DNA of 53,896 nucleotides from Halobacillus aidingensis. GTDB taxonomy: Bacteria > Bacillota > Bacilli > Bacillales > Halobacillaceae. Below the pieces are notes generated by a model. That model ran no database searches, was not told where the DNA came from, and saw nothing but the letters and a program-made list of their open reading frames with translations. Position 1 is the first letter of the stretch. Each line of letters opens with the position of its first letter. The stretch spans positions 1-53,896 of the forward strand of contig NZ_FNIZ01000019.1 in the NCBI RefSeq assembly GCF_900104185.1, written 5' to 3'. Below are positions 42,891 through 52,281 of this stretch, piece after piece. A program made the translations under genes and the position numbers.

Positions 42891-43127
42891 CTATGTAATC
42901 GGTATGAAGCTTTCGATAAAAATAAAGGCCATCATGGAAGAAACTACGAGAATGACCGTTCCTCTGATGACGCGATCGTCTCTTAGATAATGAATGCCTG
43001 TAAAAAAATATAAAAGAGCCAACACGAGTGCTACGAGATCAAAGCTTACATTCAATGAAAAAAACCAATTGGACAAGACAAGAACAAGAGCGGCTAGCGC
43101 GAAGAGCAACTCCAAAAACCGAATCAT
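42891..43127 (-). CDS. Small membrane protein of unknown function
   Basis: Protein of 78 aa with three predicted hydrophobic helices (about 5-22, 28-45, 55-74). The start at 43127 follows AAGGGGG; the longer frame upstream has no ribosome site and overlaps the pdp terminator. No family recognised. Probably co-transcribed with the HIT gene. Confidence 0.55.
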   Translation of the reverse strand: MIRFLELLFALAALVLVLSNWFFSLNVSFDLVALVLALLYFFTGIHYLRDDRVIRGTVILVVSSMMAFIFIESFIPIT

Positions 43128-43237
43128 GCATTCGCCCCCTTCTACAAGAATAATATCATGAACCGCCCTGTTTATGAATATCCAATCCCCCTTTCGCATT
43201 CTATTGTTCCTCTCCACAATCCCATGCCTGGATAGAC

Positions 43238-43285
43238 AAAAAAAGAAGCGGACCGACCTACGGGTGTAGATGGTTCGCTTCTTTT
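43238..43285 (-). terminator. Terminator of the nucleoside-salvage operon (pdp)
   Basis: Minus-strand AGAAGCGAACC / GGTCCGCTTCT stem (one mismatch) followed by seven Ts. Confidence 0.85.
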
Positions 43286-43299
43286 CTAAGTTCAAAATC

Positions 43300-44601
43300 T
43301 TATTTAATGATGTTATGAATCAGTGTTGGTTTCTCGACTTTTTCACCAGAAATGGTGTAAGCTTCTTTTACCTTTTGGATAGAATCATTCGGTTGCTCAT
43401 CATCACTGATTAATACGACAAGAGCTTCCCCTGCCTTGACAGGATCGCCGATTTTCTTCTTCAGGCTGATTCCGACTCCGTGATTGATTTCATCATCTTT
43501 CGTCGCACGGCCTGCTCCTAGATACATGGCGGCAATACCAATGGATTCTGCATCAATAGCAGATACGAAACCATCTTGATCAGCTGTGACTTCAATTTCA
43601 TGAGCCGCTCTTGGTAAACGATCCAGATCATCAATCATAGAAACGTCTCCACCCTGAGCCTCAATGAGTGTGCGAAGGGATTGGAAGGCTTTCCCGTTTT
43701 CAATATTGGCTTCGATTGCTTCATACGCTTCTTCATATGAAGAGAACTTCTCAGCAAGCACAGCCATATGGGAAGCGATTTCAAGTGAAAGCAAACGTAA
43801 GTCTTCTACATTCTTCCCTTGTAGAATTTCTGCCGCTTCTTTAATTTCATTCGCATTCCCGACTTCATAGCCAAGTGGCTGATTCATGTCACTAATGACA
43901 GCTACGGTGTTACGTCCCAGGTTGTTTCCGATGTTCACCATCTCACGAGCCAGGGCTTCAGAGTCTTCAAGTGTTTTCATAAAAGCTCCAGAACCTGTTT
44001 TCACATCAAGGACGATACTGTCTGCACCTGAGGCAATTTTCTTACTCATGATAGAACCAGCGATCAATGGTAAGGAATTCACGGTACCCGTCACGTCTCT
44101 CAAAGCGTACAATTTTTTGTCTGCAGGGGCCAGGTTTCCAGTTTGACCTGCAACCGCAAGCTTGTGTGTATTAACATTCTCAATGAATTTCTCTTTAGTC
44201 ATCTCAATTTCAAGGCCTTTGATGGACTCTAATTTATCAAGCGTTCCACCTGTATGCCCAAGGCCACGGCCTGACATTTTAGCAACAGGGATGCCGACAG
44301 AAGCAACGAGTGGTCCAACGATAAATGTTACTTTATCACCTACACCACCTGTGGAGTGCTTATCGACTTTTTTACCTTCGATTGCTGAAAGGTCGATGGT
44401 TTCTCCAGAGTCCACCATCGCTTGTGTCAGCGTAGCTGTTTCTTCTGCAGTCATGCCTTGGAAGTAAATCGCCATCGTGAAAGCAGATGCCTGATAGTCA
44501 GGAATCTCTCCTTTTGTGTAACCTTCAACGAAGAATTCAATTTCTTCTTTCGTCAGTTCCCCGCCATCGCGTTTTTTTACAATAATGTCGTACATTCTCA
44601 T
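43300..44601 (-). CDS. pdp: Pyrimidine-nucleoside phosphorylase
   Basis: Enzyme of 433 aa cleaving uridine, deoxyuridine and thymidine with phosphate. The glycosyltransferase-type motif K-H-S-T-G-G-V-G-D-K and the phosphate site S-G-R-G-L-G-H-T-G-G-T are present. ATG at 44601 gives the family start MRMYD. In B. subtilis pdp lies with deoC-nupC; here it follows punA-deoB, forming a deoB-punA-pdp set. Confidence 0.9.
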   Translation of the reverse strand: MRMYDIIVKKRDGGELTKEEIEFFVEGYTKGEIPDYQASAFTMAIYFQGMTAEETATLTQAMVDSGETIDLSAIEGKKVDKHSTGGVGDKVTFIVGPLVASVGIPVAKMSGRGLGHTGGTLDKLESIKGLEIEMTKEKFIENVNTHKLAVAGQTGNLAPADKKLYALRDVTGTVNSLPLIAGSIMSKKIASGADSIVLDVKTGSGAFMKTLEDSEALAREMVNIGNNLGRNTVAVISDMNQPLGYEVGNANEIKEAAEILQGKNVEDLRLLSLEIASHMAVLAEKFSSYEEAYEAIEANIENGKAFQSLRTLIEAQGGDVSMIDDLDRLPRAAHEIEVTADQDGFVSAIDAESIGIAAMYLGAGRATKDDEINHGVGISLKKKIGDPVKAGEALVVLISDDEQPNDSIQKVKEAYTISGEKVEKPTLIHNIIK

Positions 44602-44632
44602 CTCGATCACCCTTTACTTAAAAGTTTAAATG

Positions 44633-44666
44633 CGAAAGCGCCTCACAAAGACGCTTTCGATTTTTT
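44633..44666. terminator. Hairpin between punA and pdp
   Basis: CGAAAGCG / CGCTTTCG stem. The strong T run lies on the plus side; on the minus strand the tail is weak, so it may give partial termination or processing. Confidence 0.45.
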
Positions 44667-45486
44667 ATGCTGGTAATGTTTTTAGAAGCTCTTTCACGAA
44701 CCCTAGGAAATCTTCACGCACTTGAGCCGTCGTTTCGATGACTTCATCATGGGTAAGCGGCTGATCTAAGATTCCAGCAGCCATATTGGAAATACAAGAG
44801 ATACCAAGCACTCGGATTCCTGCATGGTTGGCGACCATCACTTCTGGGACGGTGGACATTCCGACGGCATCTCCGCCGAGTGTACGCAGCATACGTACTT
44901 CTGCGCCTGTCTCATAGGCAGGTCCTGTGTTTCCTACATAAACCCCTTCCTGTACTTGAAGGTTCAAACGCTCGGCTGACTGTTTTGCATGATCGATCAA
45001 AGCGCGATCATACGCTTCAGACATATCAGGGAAACGTGGACCAAGATCCTCATCATTCGGGCCGATCAGCGGGCTGTCTCCCATATTGTTGATATGGTCG
45101 GTGATGATCATCAAGTTCCCCGGCTTAAAGGTTTCATTAATGCCGCCAGCAGCGTTTGTAACGAATAGTGTTTCAACACCAAGAGCCTTCATTACACGTA
45201 CCGGGAAAGTCACCTGTTTCATATCGTAACCTTCATAATAGTGGAAACGTCCTTGCATCGCGATAACTTGTCGTCCTTCTAATTCACCAACGACCAGCTG
45301 TCCTTTATGTCCTGAAACCGTAGATTCAGGAAAGTGAGGGATTTCCGTATAAGGAATGGTTGTCGGGTTTTGAATCTCCTCCGCCAGTACACCAAGGCCG
45401 GATCCTAGAATCAGTCCGACAGTTGGTTCATGAGTCAATTTTCCTTGAATGAATTGAGATGCTTCTTTTACTTGTGTTTGGTTCAT
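44665..45486 (-). CDS. punA: Purine nucleoside phosphorylase
   Basis: Trimeric-type PNP of 273 aa (guanosine/inosine to base and ribose-1-phosphate): G-S-G-L-G, phosphate-binding H-F-P-x-S-T-V-S-G-H, and T-N-A-A-G-G-I. Called pupG/punA in B. subtilis. 15 bases after deoB. Confidence 0.9.
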   Translation of the reverse strand: MNQTQVKEASQFIQGKLTHEPTVGLILGSGLGVLAEEIQNPTTIPYTEIPHFPESTVSGHKGQLVVGELEGRQVIAMQGRFHYYEGYDMKQVTFPVRVMKALGVETLFVTNAAGGINETFKPGNLMIITDHINNMGDSPLIGPNDEDLGPRFPDMSEAYDRALIDHAKQSAERLNLQVQEGVYVGNTGPAYETGAEVRMLRTLGGDAVGMSTVPEVMVANHAGIRVLGISCISNMAAGILDQPLTHDEVIETTAQVREDFLGFVKELLKTLPA

Positions 45487-45501
45487 TTTGTTTCTCCTCC
45501 C

Positions 45502-46680
45502 TTATCGAATATCTTTCAAAAAGCTCTTGCCGTGTTCTGGCATTTGAATTGAAAAGTTTTCAGAAACGGTCGCACCGATATCGGCAAACGTTTGGCGCTG
45601 ATCAAGTTCCTGTCCTTCTTTTATGCCATTGTGATAGACAAGCAATGGAACAAGTTCACGTGTGTGATCTGTACCGTGGTGGACAGGGTCATTGCCGTGG
45701 TCTGCTGTGATAATCAGCAAATCATCATCGTTCATCTTATCCAACACTTCAGGCAGGCGGGCATCATAATCCTGCAGCGCTTCTCCATATCCTTGTGGAT
45801 CACGACGGTGACCAAATTTCGCATCGAAATCGACCAGGTTCAAGAAGCTCATGCCAGTGAAATCTTTATCCAGTGTCTTCACCAGCTGATCCATCCCGTC
45901 CATATTGTCTTTCGTGCGGATCGCTTCTGTTACGCCTTCGCCGTCATAAATATCAGAAATTTTACCGATCGCGACAACATCTAGTCCTTCATCAGCCATC
46001 TCGTTCATAACTGTGCGTCCAAATGGCTTCAAGGCATAATCATGACGATTGGATGTACGTTCAAAGGCTCCCGGTTCCCCGATGAATGGGCGGGCAATGA
46101 CGCGGCCAACCATATATTTTTCATCTTTTGTGATTTCACGGCAGAACTCACAGATTTCATAGAGCTCTTCCGGTGGAATGACATCTTCATGGGCAGCAAT
46201 CTGTAAGACAGAATCGGCAGAAGTGTAAATGATCAAATCTCCCGTTTCCATGTGATGTTCTCCTAATTCCTTAAGGATCTCCGTCCCTGATGCCGGTTTA
46301 TTCCCAACAATGCCGCGACCAGTCTTTTCTTTGATCTGGTCCAGCAGCTCATCAGGAAAACCGTCCGGGAACGTACGGAAAGGCTGGTCGATATATAGGC
46401 CCATGATTTCCCAGTGACCGGTCATCGTATCTTTTCCGTTCGACGCTTCCACCATCGTTGTGTAATGCGCTTTCGGCTTTTCCGCCTTGTCAATCCCCTG
46501 AATCTGGCTAATGTTGCTCAGTCCAAGCGATCCCATATGCGGCATGTCCAACCCGTTCATATGTTCTGCGATATGCCCCAGAGTGTGGGCTCCTTTATCA
46601 TCGAACTTTTCTGCGTCCGGAGCTTCTCCTATTCCTACAGAGTCCATAACTACTAAAAATACACGTTTGAATGAATTCAT
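45502..46680 (-). CDS. deoB: Phosphopentomutase
   Basis: Metal-dependent mutase of 392 aa of the alkaline-phosphatase superfamily, interconverting (deoxy)ribose-1- and -5-phosphate. Metal motif [10 protein letters not shown] near the N-terminus and T-A-D-H-G-N-D-P near the C-terminus. ATG 46680 is 8 bases after AGGAGGG. It receives the products of PunA and Pdp. Confidence 0.9.
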   Translation of the reverse strand: MNSFKRVFLVVMDSVGIGEAPDAEKFDDKGAHTLGHIAEHMNGLDMPHMGSLGLSNISQIQGIDKAEKPKAHYTTMVEASNGKDTMTGHWEIMGLYIDQPFRTFPDGFPDELLDQIKEKTGRGIVGNKPASGTEILKELGEHHMETGDLIIYTSADSVLQIAAHEDVIPPEELYEICEFCREITKDEKYMVGRVIARPFIGEPGAFERTSNRHDYALKPFGRTVMNEMADEGLDVVAIGKISDIYDGEGVTEAIRTKDNMDGMDQLVKTLDKDFTGMSFLNLVDFDAKFGHRRDPQGYGEALQDYDARLPEVLDKMNDDDLLIITADHGNDPVHHGTDHTRELVPLLVYHNGIKEGQELDQRQTFADIGATVSENFSIQMPEHGKSFLKDIR

Positions 46681-46777
46681 CAAAGATCCCTCCTAATGTT
46701 TAATTTCCCAAATTCGTGAAAAACTACCCCATATTCTTAAGATGTAGGATGTCAGACAACTTAAAACACAAAAGAGT

Positions 46778-47665
46778 TTATGCCCGTGGATGATACGAGC
46801 GATAAACGTCTTTTAACCTTGTCTTGGAGACATGGGTATAGATTTGCGTCGTCGAGATGTCTGCATGCCCAAGCATTTCCTGCACAGCCCTCAGATCGGC
46901 TCCATTTTCCAACAGGTGTGTAGCGAAAGAATGGCGCAGCGTATGTGGTGTCAACTCTTTATTCACGCCCATATCCCTAGCAACCGCTTTCAATACCTTC
47001 CAAAAACCTTGCCGGGATAAGGCATTTCCGTGGTGATTGACGAAAAGCTCTTCGGTCTGCTTATGCTTCACGAGAGCATCGCGACCGACTTGCAAATAAT
47101 TTTCAACCGCATCTTTAGCCATGTCACCGAGAGGGATGATCCTCTCTTTCGACCCCTTTCCTAGACAGCGGACAAAACCCATCGTCAAATGCAGATCCGT
47201 CACTTTGAGAGAAACGAGTTCCGTCACTCTTAGACCCGTGGCATACAGCATTTCGAACATCGCCTTATTCCTTGCCGAAAGTGGGTCTTTGGCGTGAATG
47301 TTCAACAACTTGTCCACATCGTCTGAAGAGAGCACTTTCGGAAGCTTCCTTTCTTTCTTCGGTGTCTCTATATGTAAGCTCGGATCGTGCTCTGTCACCT
47401 TTTCCCGGATCAGGAATTGATGAAAAAGACGAATGGATGACAATAACCGTGCGATGGTTGCTGACGAACGTCCCTGGTCATTGAGGTGATGCAAGTACTT
47501 CATAATATGGGAGCGGGTCATTTCATCCCAACTCTTCACTCCTAATTCCTGCTGTAAGAATCGATCGTACTGAGACAGATCCCGTTTATAAGATTGAATC
47601 GTGTTAGGTGATAATCCGCGCTCTACGGTTAAATAATGAAAAAAATCTTCCAGCGCATGCTGCAT
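46778..47665 (-). CDS. xerD: Tyrosine recombinase XerD
   Basis: Site-specific recombinase of 295 aa: N-terminal core-binding domain and C-terminal catalytic domain with R (A-T-G-L-R), H-x-x-R (H-T-L-R-H), H (L-G-H-A) and nucleophile Tyr (Q-I-Y-T-H-V). With XerC and dif it resolves chromosome dimers. Formerly ripX. Neighbours yqzK and deoB match B. subtilis. Confidence 0.95.
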   Translation of the reverse strand: MQHALEDFFHYLTVERGLSPNTIQSYKRDLSQYDRFLQQELGVKSWDEMTRSHIMKYLHHLNDQGRSSATIARLLSSIRLFHQFLIREKVTEHDPSLHIETPKKERKLPKVLSSDDVDKLLNIHAKDPLSARNKAMFEMLYATGLRVTELVSLKVTDLHLTMGFVRCLGKGSKERIIPLGDMAKDAVENYLQVGRDALVKHKQTEELFVNHHGNALSRQGFWKVLKAVARDMGVNKELTPHTLRHSFATHLLENGADLRAVQEMLGHADISTTQIYTHVSKTRLKDVYRSYHPRA

Positions 47666-47672
47666 CGTCCAT

Positions 47673-47891
47673 CTACTCTCCTAACCGAAAAAATATCGAC
47701 AGCCGATCCGTCCATGGTTGCTCCAGGGGTTGATAGACTTTAATTGCCGTACCACCTGGCGGATCGTATCGATGCTGGCGCTCGTATTCTTCATGCACCA
47801 TTCGTAAAGCCATATAAAAAACGCAAGTACAAACAGTGAATACAATCAGGACTTTGATTAAATCTCTTAAACTGTTCTTCAAACGGGTCAT
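47673..47891 (-). CDS. yqzK: YqzK-like small membrane protein
   Basis: Protein of 72 aa with one N-terminal membrane helix (about 10-28) and a basic-to-acidic external tail. The start at 47891 follows GGGGAG. Located between fur and xerD as in B. subtilis; function unknown. The remaining 47892-48177 gap holds its promoter region and the fur terminator and shows no other gene. Confidence 0.75.
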   Translation of the reverse strand: MTRLKNSLRDLIKVLIVFTVCTCVFYMALRMVHEEYERQHRYDPPGGTAIKVYQPLEQPWTDRLSIFFRLGE

Positions 47892-48138
47892 TGGCACTCC
47901 CCTCACTTCCGTACCTTTTTGTAAAGGATATGCCTAAATTCCCTACAAATATACGTAGAATGGTGAGAGAATACGGTGGCAGAGCCATTGAAAAAACAGA
48001 TCAAGTCCCATCTAGGTTTAACGTACACGATTTTCGTTCATTTGTAAATAAAAATACAAGAGTCAGAGATTTTAGAAAACGCATACAAGGGCCGGCCCGG
48101 ACAGTTCTTCCTCTGCTTTTGCTGAACGAATAGAAAAC

Positions 48139-48171
48139 AAAATAAAAGCCACTATGTCCTCATAGCGGCGG
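48139..48171 (-). terminator. Terminator of fur
   Basis: Minus-strand GCCGCTATG / CATAGTGGC (one G-U pair) with a 4-base loop and a TTTTATTTTG tail. Confidence 0.8.
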
Positions 48172-48177
48172 TCTTTT

Positions 48178-48654
48178 TTAATCTTCGTTTGATTTTGCAG
48201 ATGATGTCGTTACGGCCTGTTTTTGGCACACACGGCATATGCCGTGGAATGTCAAGCGGTGATCTTTCACTTCGAAACCCCACTGACTTTCAACGATTTT
48301 TTCTACATCCCCTAAGAGATCTTCATCGATTTCTTCCACAGATCCACACTCAATACATACGAGATGATGGTGAAAGTGTTCGGCACCTTCTTTTCTCAAG
48401 TCATATCGGGAGACGCCATCTCCGAAATTAATTTTATCGACAACTTTAAGTTCTGATAGTAATTCTAATGTTCGATAGACGGTTGCTAGACCAATTTCTG
48501 GTGCTTTCTCTTTTACGAGGAGGTAAACATCTTCCGCACTTAAGTGATCTTCTTCATTTTCCAAAAGTACCCGTACTGTGGCTTCACGCTGCGGGGTCAG
48601 CTTATAACTCTGGGAATGCAGCTGCTTTTTAATTCTATCTATACGATGTTCCAT
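48178..48654 (-). CDS. fur: Ferric uptake regulator Fur
   Basis: Fur-family repressor of 158 aa: winged helix (about 15-85, T-P-Q-R-E-A-T-V-R-V-L), metal site H-F-H-H-H-L-V-C-I-E-C-G and a second Cys-x-x-Cys (C-R-V-C). The order next to yqzK-xerD identifies it as Fur, the iron sensor, rather than PerR or Zur. GGGAGGG precedes the ATG. Promoter and upstream operator boxes are clear. Confidence 0.9.
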   Translation of the reverse strand: MEHRIDRIKKQLHSQSYKLTPQREATVRVLLENEEDHLSAEDVYLLVKEKAPEIGLATVYRTLELLSELKVVDKINFGDGVSRYDLRKEGAEHFHHHLVCIECGSVEEIDEDLLGDVEKIVESQWGFEVKDHRLTFHGICRVCQKQAVTTSSAKSNED

Positions 48655-48686
48655 ATCGTTCGTCCCTCCCTCGTAATACCAATTTC

Positions 48687-48715
48687 ATTATAATCAGAGA
48701 CAGAACGAGTGTCAA
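48687..48715 (-). promoter_or_regulatory. Consensus sigma-A promoter of fur
   Basis: Minus-strand TTGACA, 17 bases, TATAAT, both hexamers perfect, 32 bases before the ATG. Confidence 0.85.
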
Positions 48716-48716
48716 A

Positions 48717-48731
48717 TTATAATTATTTTAA
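48717..48731. promoter_or_regulatory. PerR-type box upstream of fur
   Basis: TTATAATTATTTTAA matches the PerR consensus TTATAATNATTATAA at 13 of 14 positions and abuts the -35, so PerR binding would block transcription. B. subtilis fur is a PerR target. Confidence 0.65.
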
Positions 48732-48738
48732 TCTGTTA

Positions 48739-48757
48739 ACGATAATCATTATTATCT
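48739..48757. promoter_or_regulatory. Fur-box-like palindrome between fur and spoIIM
   Basis: CGATAATCATTATTA fits the Fur 7-1-7 motif TGATAATNATTATCA at 12 of 14 positions. It lies 25 bases further upstream than the PerR-type box, just past the spoIIM stop, suggesting that iron also affects fur expression. Confidence 0.45.
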
Positions 48758-48765
48758 GATACCCT

Positions 48766-49404
48766 TTACTTGTATATCCATTTCAAGACATATTCCAAAA
48801 AAGTGTTGCTGAGAAAGACTTCCACAACGGAAGAAACCATCAGGATTGCAATCAACGCTCCGAACAGTGCACTATACCTTAGAAAGCCCTTCATGATCGG
48901 CTGGTGAACCCGACGAATGAACAGCTGTTTACACAAGGTGAGTGAAAAAATCAAAGCAAGGGAGCCTGCAATCAGATATACAGGAATAATAATGACATTT
49001 TGAGGGGCAATTGAAACCGATGAAATCAACAAACCGTACCAGCCCATCTGATTGACTAGAAAACCGACGGAAAATCCGATCACCAATCCTTTGATAAAAA
49101 GTAAAACCGTGATGATCGGCATCCCGATGACAGAGATTCCTAACAAAAATAATAGAAGCATATACTTGAGATGGTAAAGAACGCTATCTTTCCACAGGGT
49201 AGCCTTTCCCGTTCCCCCGATCATCGTCTGCTGCTCAAAGAACTGCTTCAAATAGAAGAAGAGATCCTGCTTTTGGACAAAGTTCATACTGTTTACAATG
49301 ACTGCCCCGAAAATCATCCCCATAAGAAATAGAACGAAAATGAACACGAAAATATTCATATGTGTTTGAACGTCGTTTTTAACCATTCGCATACCCTGCT
49401 GCAT
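48766..49404 (-). CDS. spoIIM: Stage II sporulation protein M
   Basis: Membrane protein of 212 aa with about five helices, part of the SpoIIDMP complex that remodels septal peptidoglycan during engulfment. GAAAGGTGG precedes the ATG. Upstream TCATAGATT is a possible mother-cell sigma-E -10 region. Confidence 0.9.
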   Translation of the reverse strand: MQQGMRMVKNDVQTHMNIFVFIFVLFLMGMIFGAVIVNSMNFVQKQDLFFYLKQFFEQQTMIGGTGKATLWKDSVLYHLKYMLLLFLLGISVIGMPIITVLLFIKGLVIGFSVGFLVNQMGWYGLLISSVSIAPQNVIIIPVYLIAGSLALIFSLTLCKQLFIRRVHQPIMKGFLRYSALFGALIAILMVSSVVEVFLSNTFLEYVLKWIYK

Positions 49405-49485
49405 CTTTTATCCACCTTTCTCTTCACCGGTCTATGACCAATCTATGAGAGAGATGGAAAAAGTAGACCAATTCCAGCTCAGTTT

Positions 49486-50646
49486 CTATTGAATTCTTCC
49501 ATAACGTCCTCCCCCACCCGCCTGAATGGTGAGTGTCCCTTTTCTCATGGCTATGATCCGCTCAGCCACTTGTTCAGGAATGACCGTCGTCAATTCTTCC
49601 TGAGAAACCTCATGAATGACGGCCATTTCGGTACCAAAAGCATCGATTAATTTCTCGTAGGTACGCATCCCTACTCCAGGGAGAGATGATAGAGGCACTT
49701 GATAGATATACGGAGGTCTCTCTTTCTTCTGAGAACTAGATTTCAACTCCTCCACACGGTCTTTCACGCCTTTGACGATTTTTCTGGATCCACATTCTTC
49801 ACATTGAGTAGCAGAAATCTCAGCAGGCGACAGACATTTGGCACAAACGGTCTGGTGGTATTTCCCCATGGCGGGACTCATCCCATAATTGGTAAGGACT
49901 TTTCTTCCCTGTTGATTGTGTAAAGCCAGGCGCAGTTCTTCAAAATTCAATGCCTTTAAAGCCATTCGCTGATACTCGCGGGCAAGCTTCCCTAAGGAAT
50001 GAGCGTCGGAGTTGGTCACGTAAGTATACGGTTCTAGCTCCCCAATCAAATCAGCCATATCTGTATCAGCGCTTAACCCAAGTTCTATGGCATCGATTTT
50101 GTCAGGATCAAGAACTTCTCGTAATGTTTCCTTCACCCCTTTTCCATAAAGGCTTTTAAAAGGAGTGAACACATGAGCGGGAATAAAGATTCCATCATGT
50201 TCTTTCACATATTGCTGGAGTTCGCGAGCGGTGCCATAAAAACGTTGAGAGCTTAAATTTATATTTTTCATCTTCTGTGAAAGCCATGCGGTGAACGCCC
50301 GCATTCGATTCATCGTTGGAAAATAACAGAGCACATGGATCGGACCGGAACAAGCCGCATCATATACTTCGATTTCAGAACCTAGAAGGAGGACCGTATC
50401 TTTATAACGGATGCCCCCTTCCTTTAATTCCACGGCTTGACCCCGATCGATCAGATCCATCATTTCTTCCTGCACGGCAGGAGCTTGAGCATCGATGACA
50501 CCGACCATATCGAGCCCTTTTCGATTCGCTGCCTCTTTAAAAATATTCGAGAGTGTCAGCGATTTGGAACCTGTTATTTTCACAGGCTTTCCGTTCCAGT
50601 CCCTGCCGATATGAATATGTAGATCGACGAAAAACGTATTCATCAT
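49486..50646 (-). CDS. Endonuclease Q (EndoQ) family PHP-domain nuclease
   Basis: Protein of 386 aa: N-terminal PHP metal-dependent phosphoesterase domain (D-L-H-I-H-I-G; later H-V-F-T-P, N-S-D-A-H-S-L-G), a four-Cys zinc ribbon (C-A-K-C...C-E-E-C) and a helix-hairpin-helix (S-S-L-P-G-V-G). This is the EndoQ/TIGR00375 architecture; archaeal and Bacillus pumilus members nick DNA at deaminated bases. Equivalent to B. subtilis yqxK. It overlaps nudF by 4 bases. Confidence 0.8.
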   Translation of the reverse strand: MMNTFFVDLHIHIGRDWNGKPVKITGSKSLTLSNIFKEAANRKGLDMVGVIDAQAPAVQEEMMDLIDRGQAVELKEGGIRYKDTVLLLGSEIEVYDAACSGPIHVLCYFPTMNRMRAFTAWLSQKMKNINLSSQRFYGTARELQQYVKEHDGIFIPAHVFTPFKSLYGKGVKETLREVLDPDKIDAIELGLSADTDMADLIGELEPYTYVTNSDAHSLGKLAREYQRMALKALNFEELRLALHNQQGRKVLTNYGMSPAMGKYHQTVCAKCLSPAEISATQCEECGSRKIVKGVKDRVEELKSSSQKKERPPYIYQVPLSSLPGVGMRTYEKLIDAFGTEMAVIHEVSQEELTTVIPEQVAERIIAMRKGTLTIQAGGGGRYGRIQ

Positions 50647-51188
50647 CTCGCATTTCTCAATTTCATATAAAGGATGGCATAGGCCGTTTTCGCATCATGG
50701 ATCCGCTCTTCTTTTTCCAAAGCTTCTGCTTCCTCCACCGTCAGTTCTATTTGTTCGACGAACTCGTCCTCGTCCCCGTCCGGCTGCTCCTCCATCGGTT
50801 TGATCTGGTCCGTAAAGTAAAGATGAACGATTTCATCGGCAAACCCAGGAGAAGTATAGAAAGATGTAATGAATTCAAGGTCATCGGACGTATACCCCGT
50901 CTCTTCTTCTAATTCCCTAAGCGCACATGTTTTCGGTTCTTCACCCGGTTCAAGCTTGCCTGCAGGGATTTCGATGATGCTTTTCTCCATCGGTTTTCTG
51001 TACTGTTCCACACAAACGAGCTTTCCTTCTTCAGTAATTGCGATGACAGCTACAGCACCTGGATGGCGGATCAATTCTCGTTTAGATGTATTCCCATCGG
51101 GTAAAGTAACACTGTCGATATCCAATTGAACAATTTTCCCTTTATAAATCGTTTCGGTTTCATATGTTTTTTCTTCAAATTTTTTCAA
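50643..51188 (-). CDS. nudF: ADP-ribose pyrophosphatase NudF
   Basis: Nudix hydrolase of 181 aa cleaving ADP-ribose. The Nudix box G-x5-E-x7-R-E-L-E-E-E-T-G is complete and the upstream P-G-A-V-A-V-I/L block is typical. TTG at 51188 is preferred because it lies 8 bases after AGAGAGG and gives the B. subtilis-like start; ATG at 51197 has the ribosome site too close. Confidence 0.85.
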   Translation of the reverse strand: MKKFEEKTYETETIYKGKIVQLDIDSVTLPDGNTSKRELIRHPGAVAVIAITEEGKLVCVEQYRKPMEKSIIEIPAGKLEPGEEPKTCALRELEEETGYTSDDLEFITSFYTSPGFADEIVHLYFTDQIKPMEEQPDGDEDEFVEQIELTVEEAEALEKEERIHDAKTAYAILYMKLRNAR

Positions 51189-51283
51189 AACATTCATCCT
51201 CTCTTGTTACTATCGTCATTTTATCACAGGAGTGGCATGGAACCGGAACAATCCGCTACAATTAAGATGGAAAGGATGATTAC

Positions 51284-52210
51284 ATGAACAAACGTCAATT
51301 AGGATCTTCAGATTTATACGTATCAGAAATCAGTCTTGGATGCATGTCGCTCGGTACCGATCATAACAAAGCAAAAGACATCATCGACCGCGCCGTCGAT
51401 GCCGGCATCAATTATTTAGATACGGCCGACTTATACGATTTTGGGGAAAACGAAAAAATCGTAGGAGAAGCGGTCAAAGGAAAAAGAGACGACCTATTAA
51501 TCGGAACGAAAGTCGGTAACAACTTTAATCCTGATCAAGAGGACTGGCACTGGGACCCGTCCAAAAAGCACATCAAAGAAGGTGTGAAAGACAGCCTGAA
51601 ACGTCTGGGCATCGATTATATCGATCTTTATCAGCTGCATGGCGGCACCATTGATGATCCGATTGAGGAAAGCATCGAAGCTTTTGAAGAGCTCAAACAA
51701 GAAGGTCTGATCAGAGAATACGGCATCTCTTCGATTCGTCCGAATGTCATTAAAGAATATGTGGAAAAATCCAACATCGTAAGTGTCATGATGCAATATA
51801 ATGCGCTGGATCGCCGCCCGGAAGAAGAAATTCTCAACCTGCTTGCAGACAATGAAATCAGTGTCCTGGCAAGGGGGCCCCTGGCAAAGGGAATGTTATC
51901 TTCGAAAGGACAAGAGAAAGCCCAAGAAAAAGCAGAAAATGGATTTTTAGAGTACAGCCAGGAAGAAGTATTGGAAATCGCGAAGCAATGGCAATCATTC
52001 ACTAGTGATGAGAAAACGGCAGAGACGCTCGCGCTTCAATACGTCCTGCAAAATCCTACCGTCGCGACCGCTGTCTTCGGAGCAAGCTCCGTGGAGCAGC
52101 TGAACGACAACTTGCGCTACCTTGAGTCTCCTCCATTGACGGAGCAGATTTATAAGGAAATGAAAGCACTGACAAAAGGAATCACCTATCAAAAACACAG
52201 AGCCAGATAA
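51284..52210 (+). CDS. yqkF: Aldo/keto reductase YqkF
   Basis: NADPH-dependent oxidoreductase of 308 aa with the TIM-barrel tetrad: D (L-D-T-A-D-L-Y), catalytic Tyr in Y-D-F-G, Lys in I-G-T-K-V-G and His in Y-Q-L-H-G-G. Substrate unknown. GGAAAGGATG precedes the ATG. Divergent from nudF, like B. subtilis yqkF. Confidence 0.85.
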   Translation: MNKRQLGSSDLYVSEISLGCMSLGTDHNKAKDIIDRAVDAGINYLDTADLYDFGENEKIVGEAVKGKRDDLLIGTKVGNNFNPDQEDWHWDPSKKHIKEGVKDSLKRLGIDYIDLYQLHGGTIDDPIEESIEAFEELKQEGLIREYGISSIRPNVIKEYVEKSNIVSVMMQYNALDRRPEEEILNLLADNEISVLARGPLAKGMLSSKGQEKAQEKAENGFLEYSQEEVLEIAKQWQSFTSDEKTAETLALQYVLQNPTVATAVFGASSVEQLNDNLRYLESPPLTEQIYKEMKALTKGITYQKHRAR

Positions 52211-52221
52211 TCGATGACAAA

Positions 52222-52266
52222 CAAAAGACGAGGATGCCTTTCGCAGGGGCACCCTCGTCTTTTTTC
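52222..52266. terminator. Bidirectional terminator between yqkF and the dipeptidase
   Basis: A long AAAAGACGAGG / CCTCGTCTTTT stem, extended inward by TGCC / GGCA, followed by Ts on the plus strand. Confidence 0.85.
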
Positions 52267-52281
52267 TATGGGAAGCTTGGA

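Noticed and set aside
47891-48133. 80-codon plus-strand frame between yqzK and fur
   Set aside because: No ribosome site, basic low-complexity product, and it covers the upstream region of yqzK.
49405-49485. Sigma-E promoter for spoIIM
   Set aside because: CATAGATT is a plausible -10 but no convincing -35 lies at the right distance, so it is mentioned only in the gene entry.
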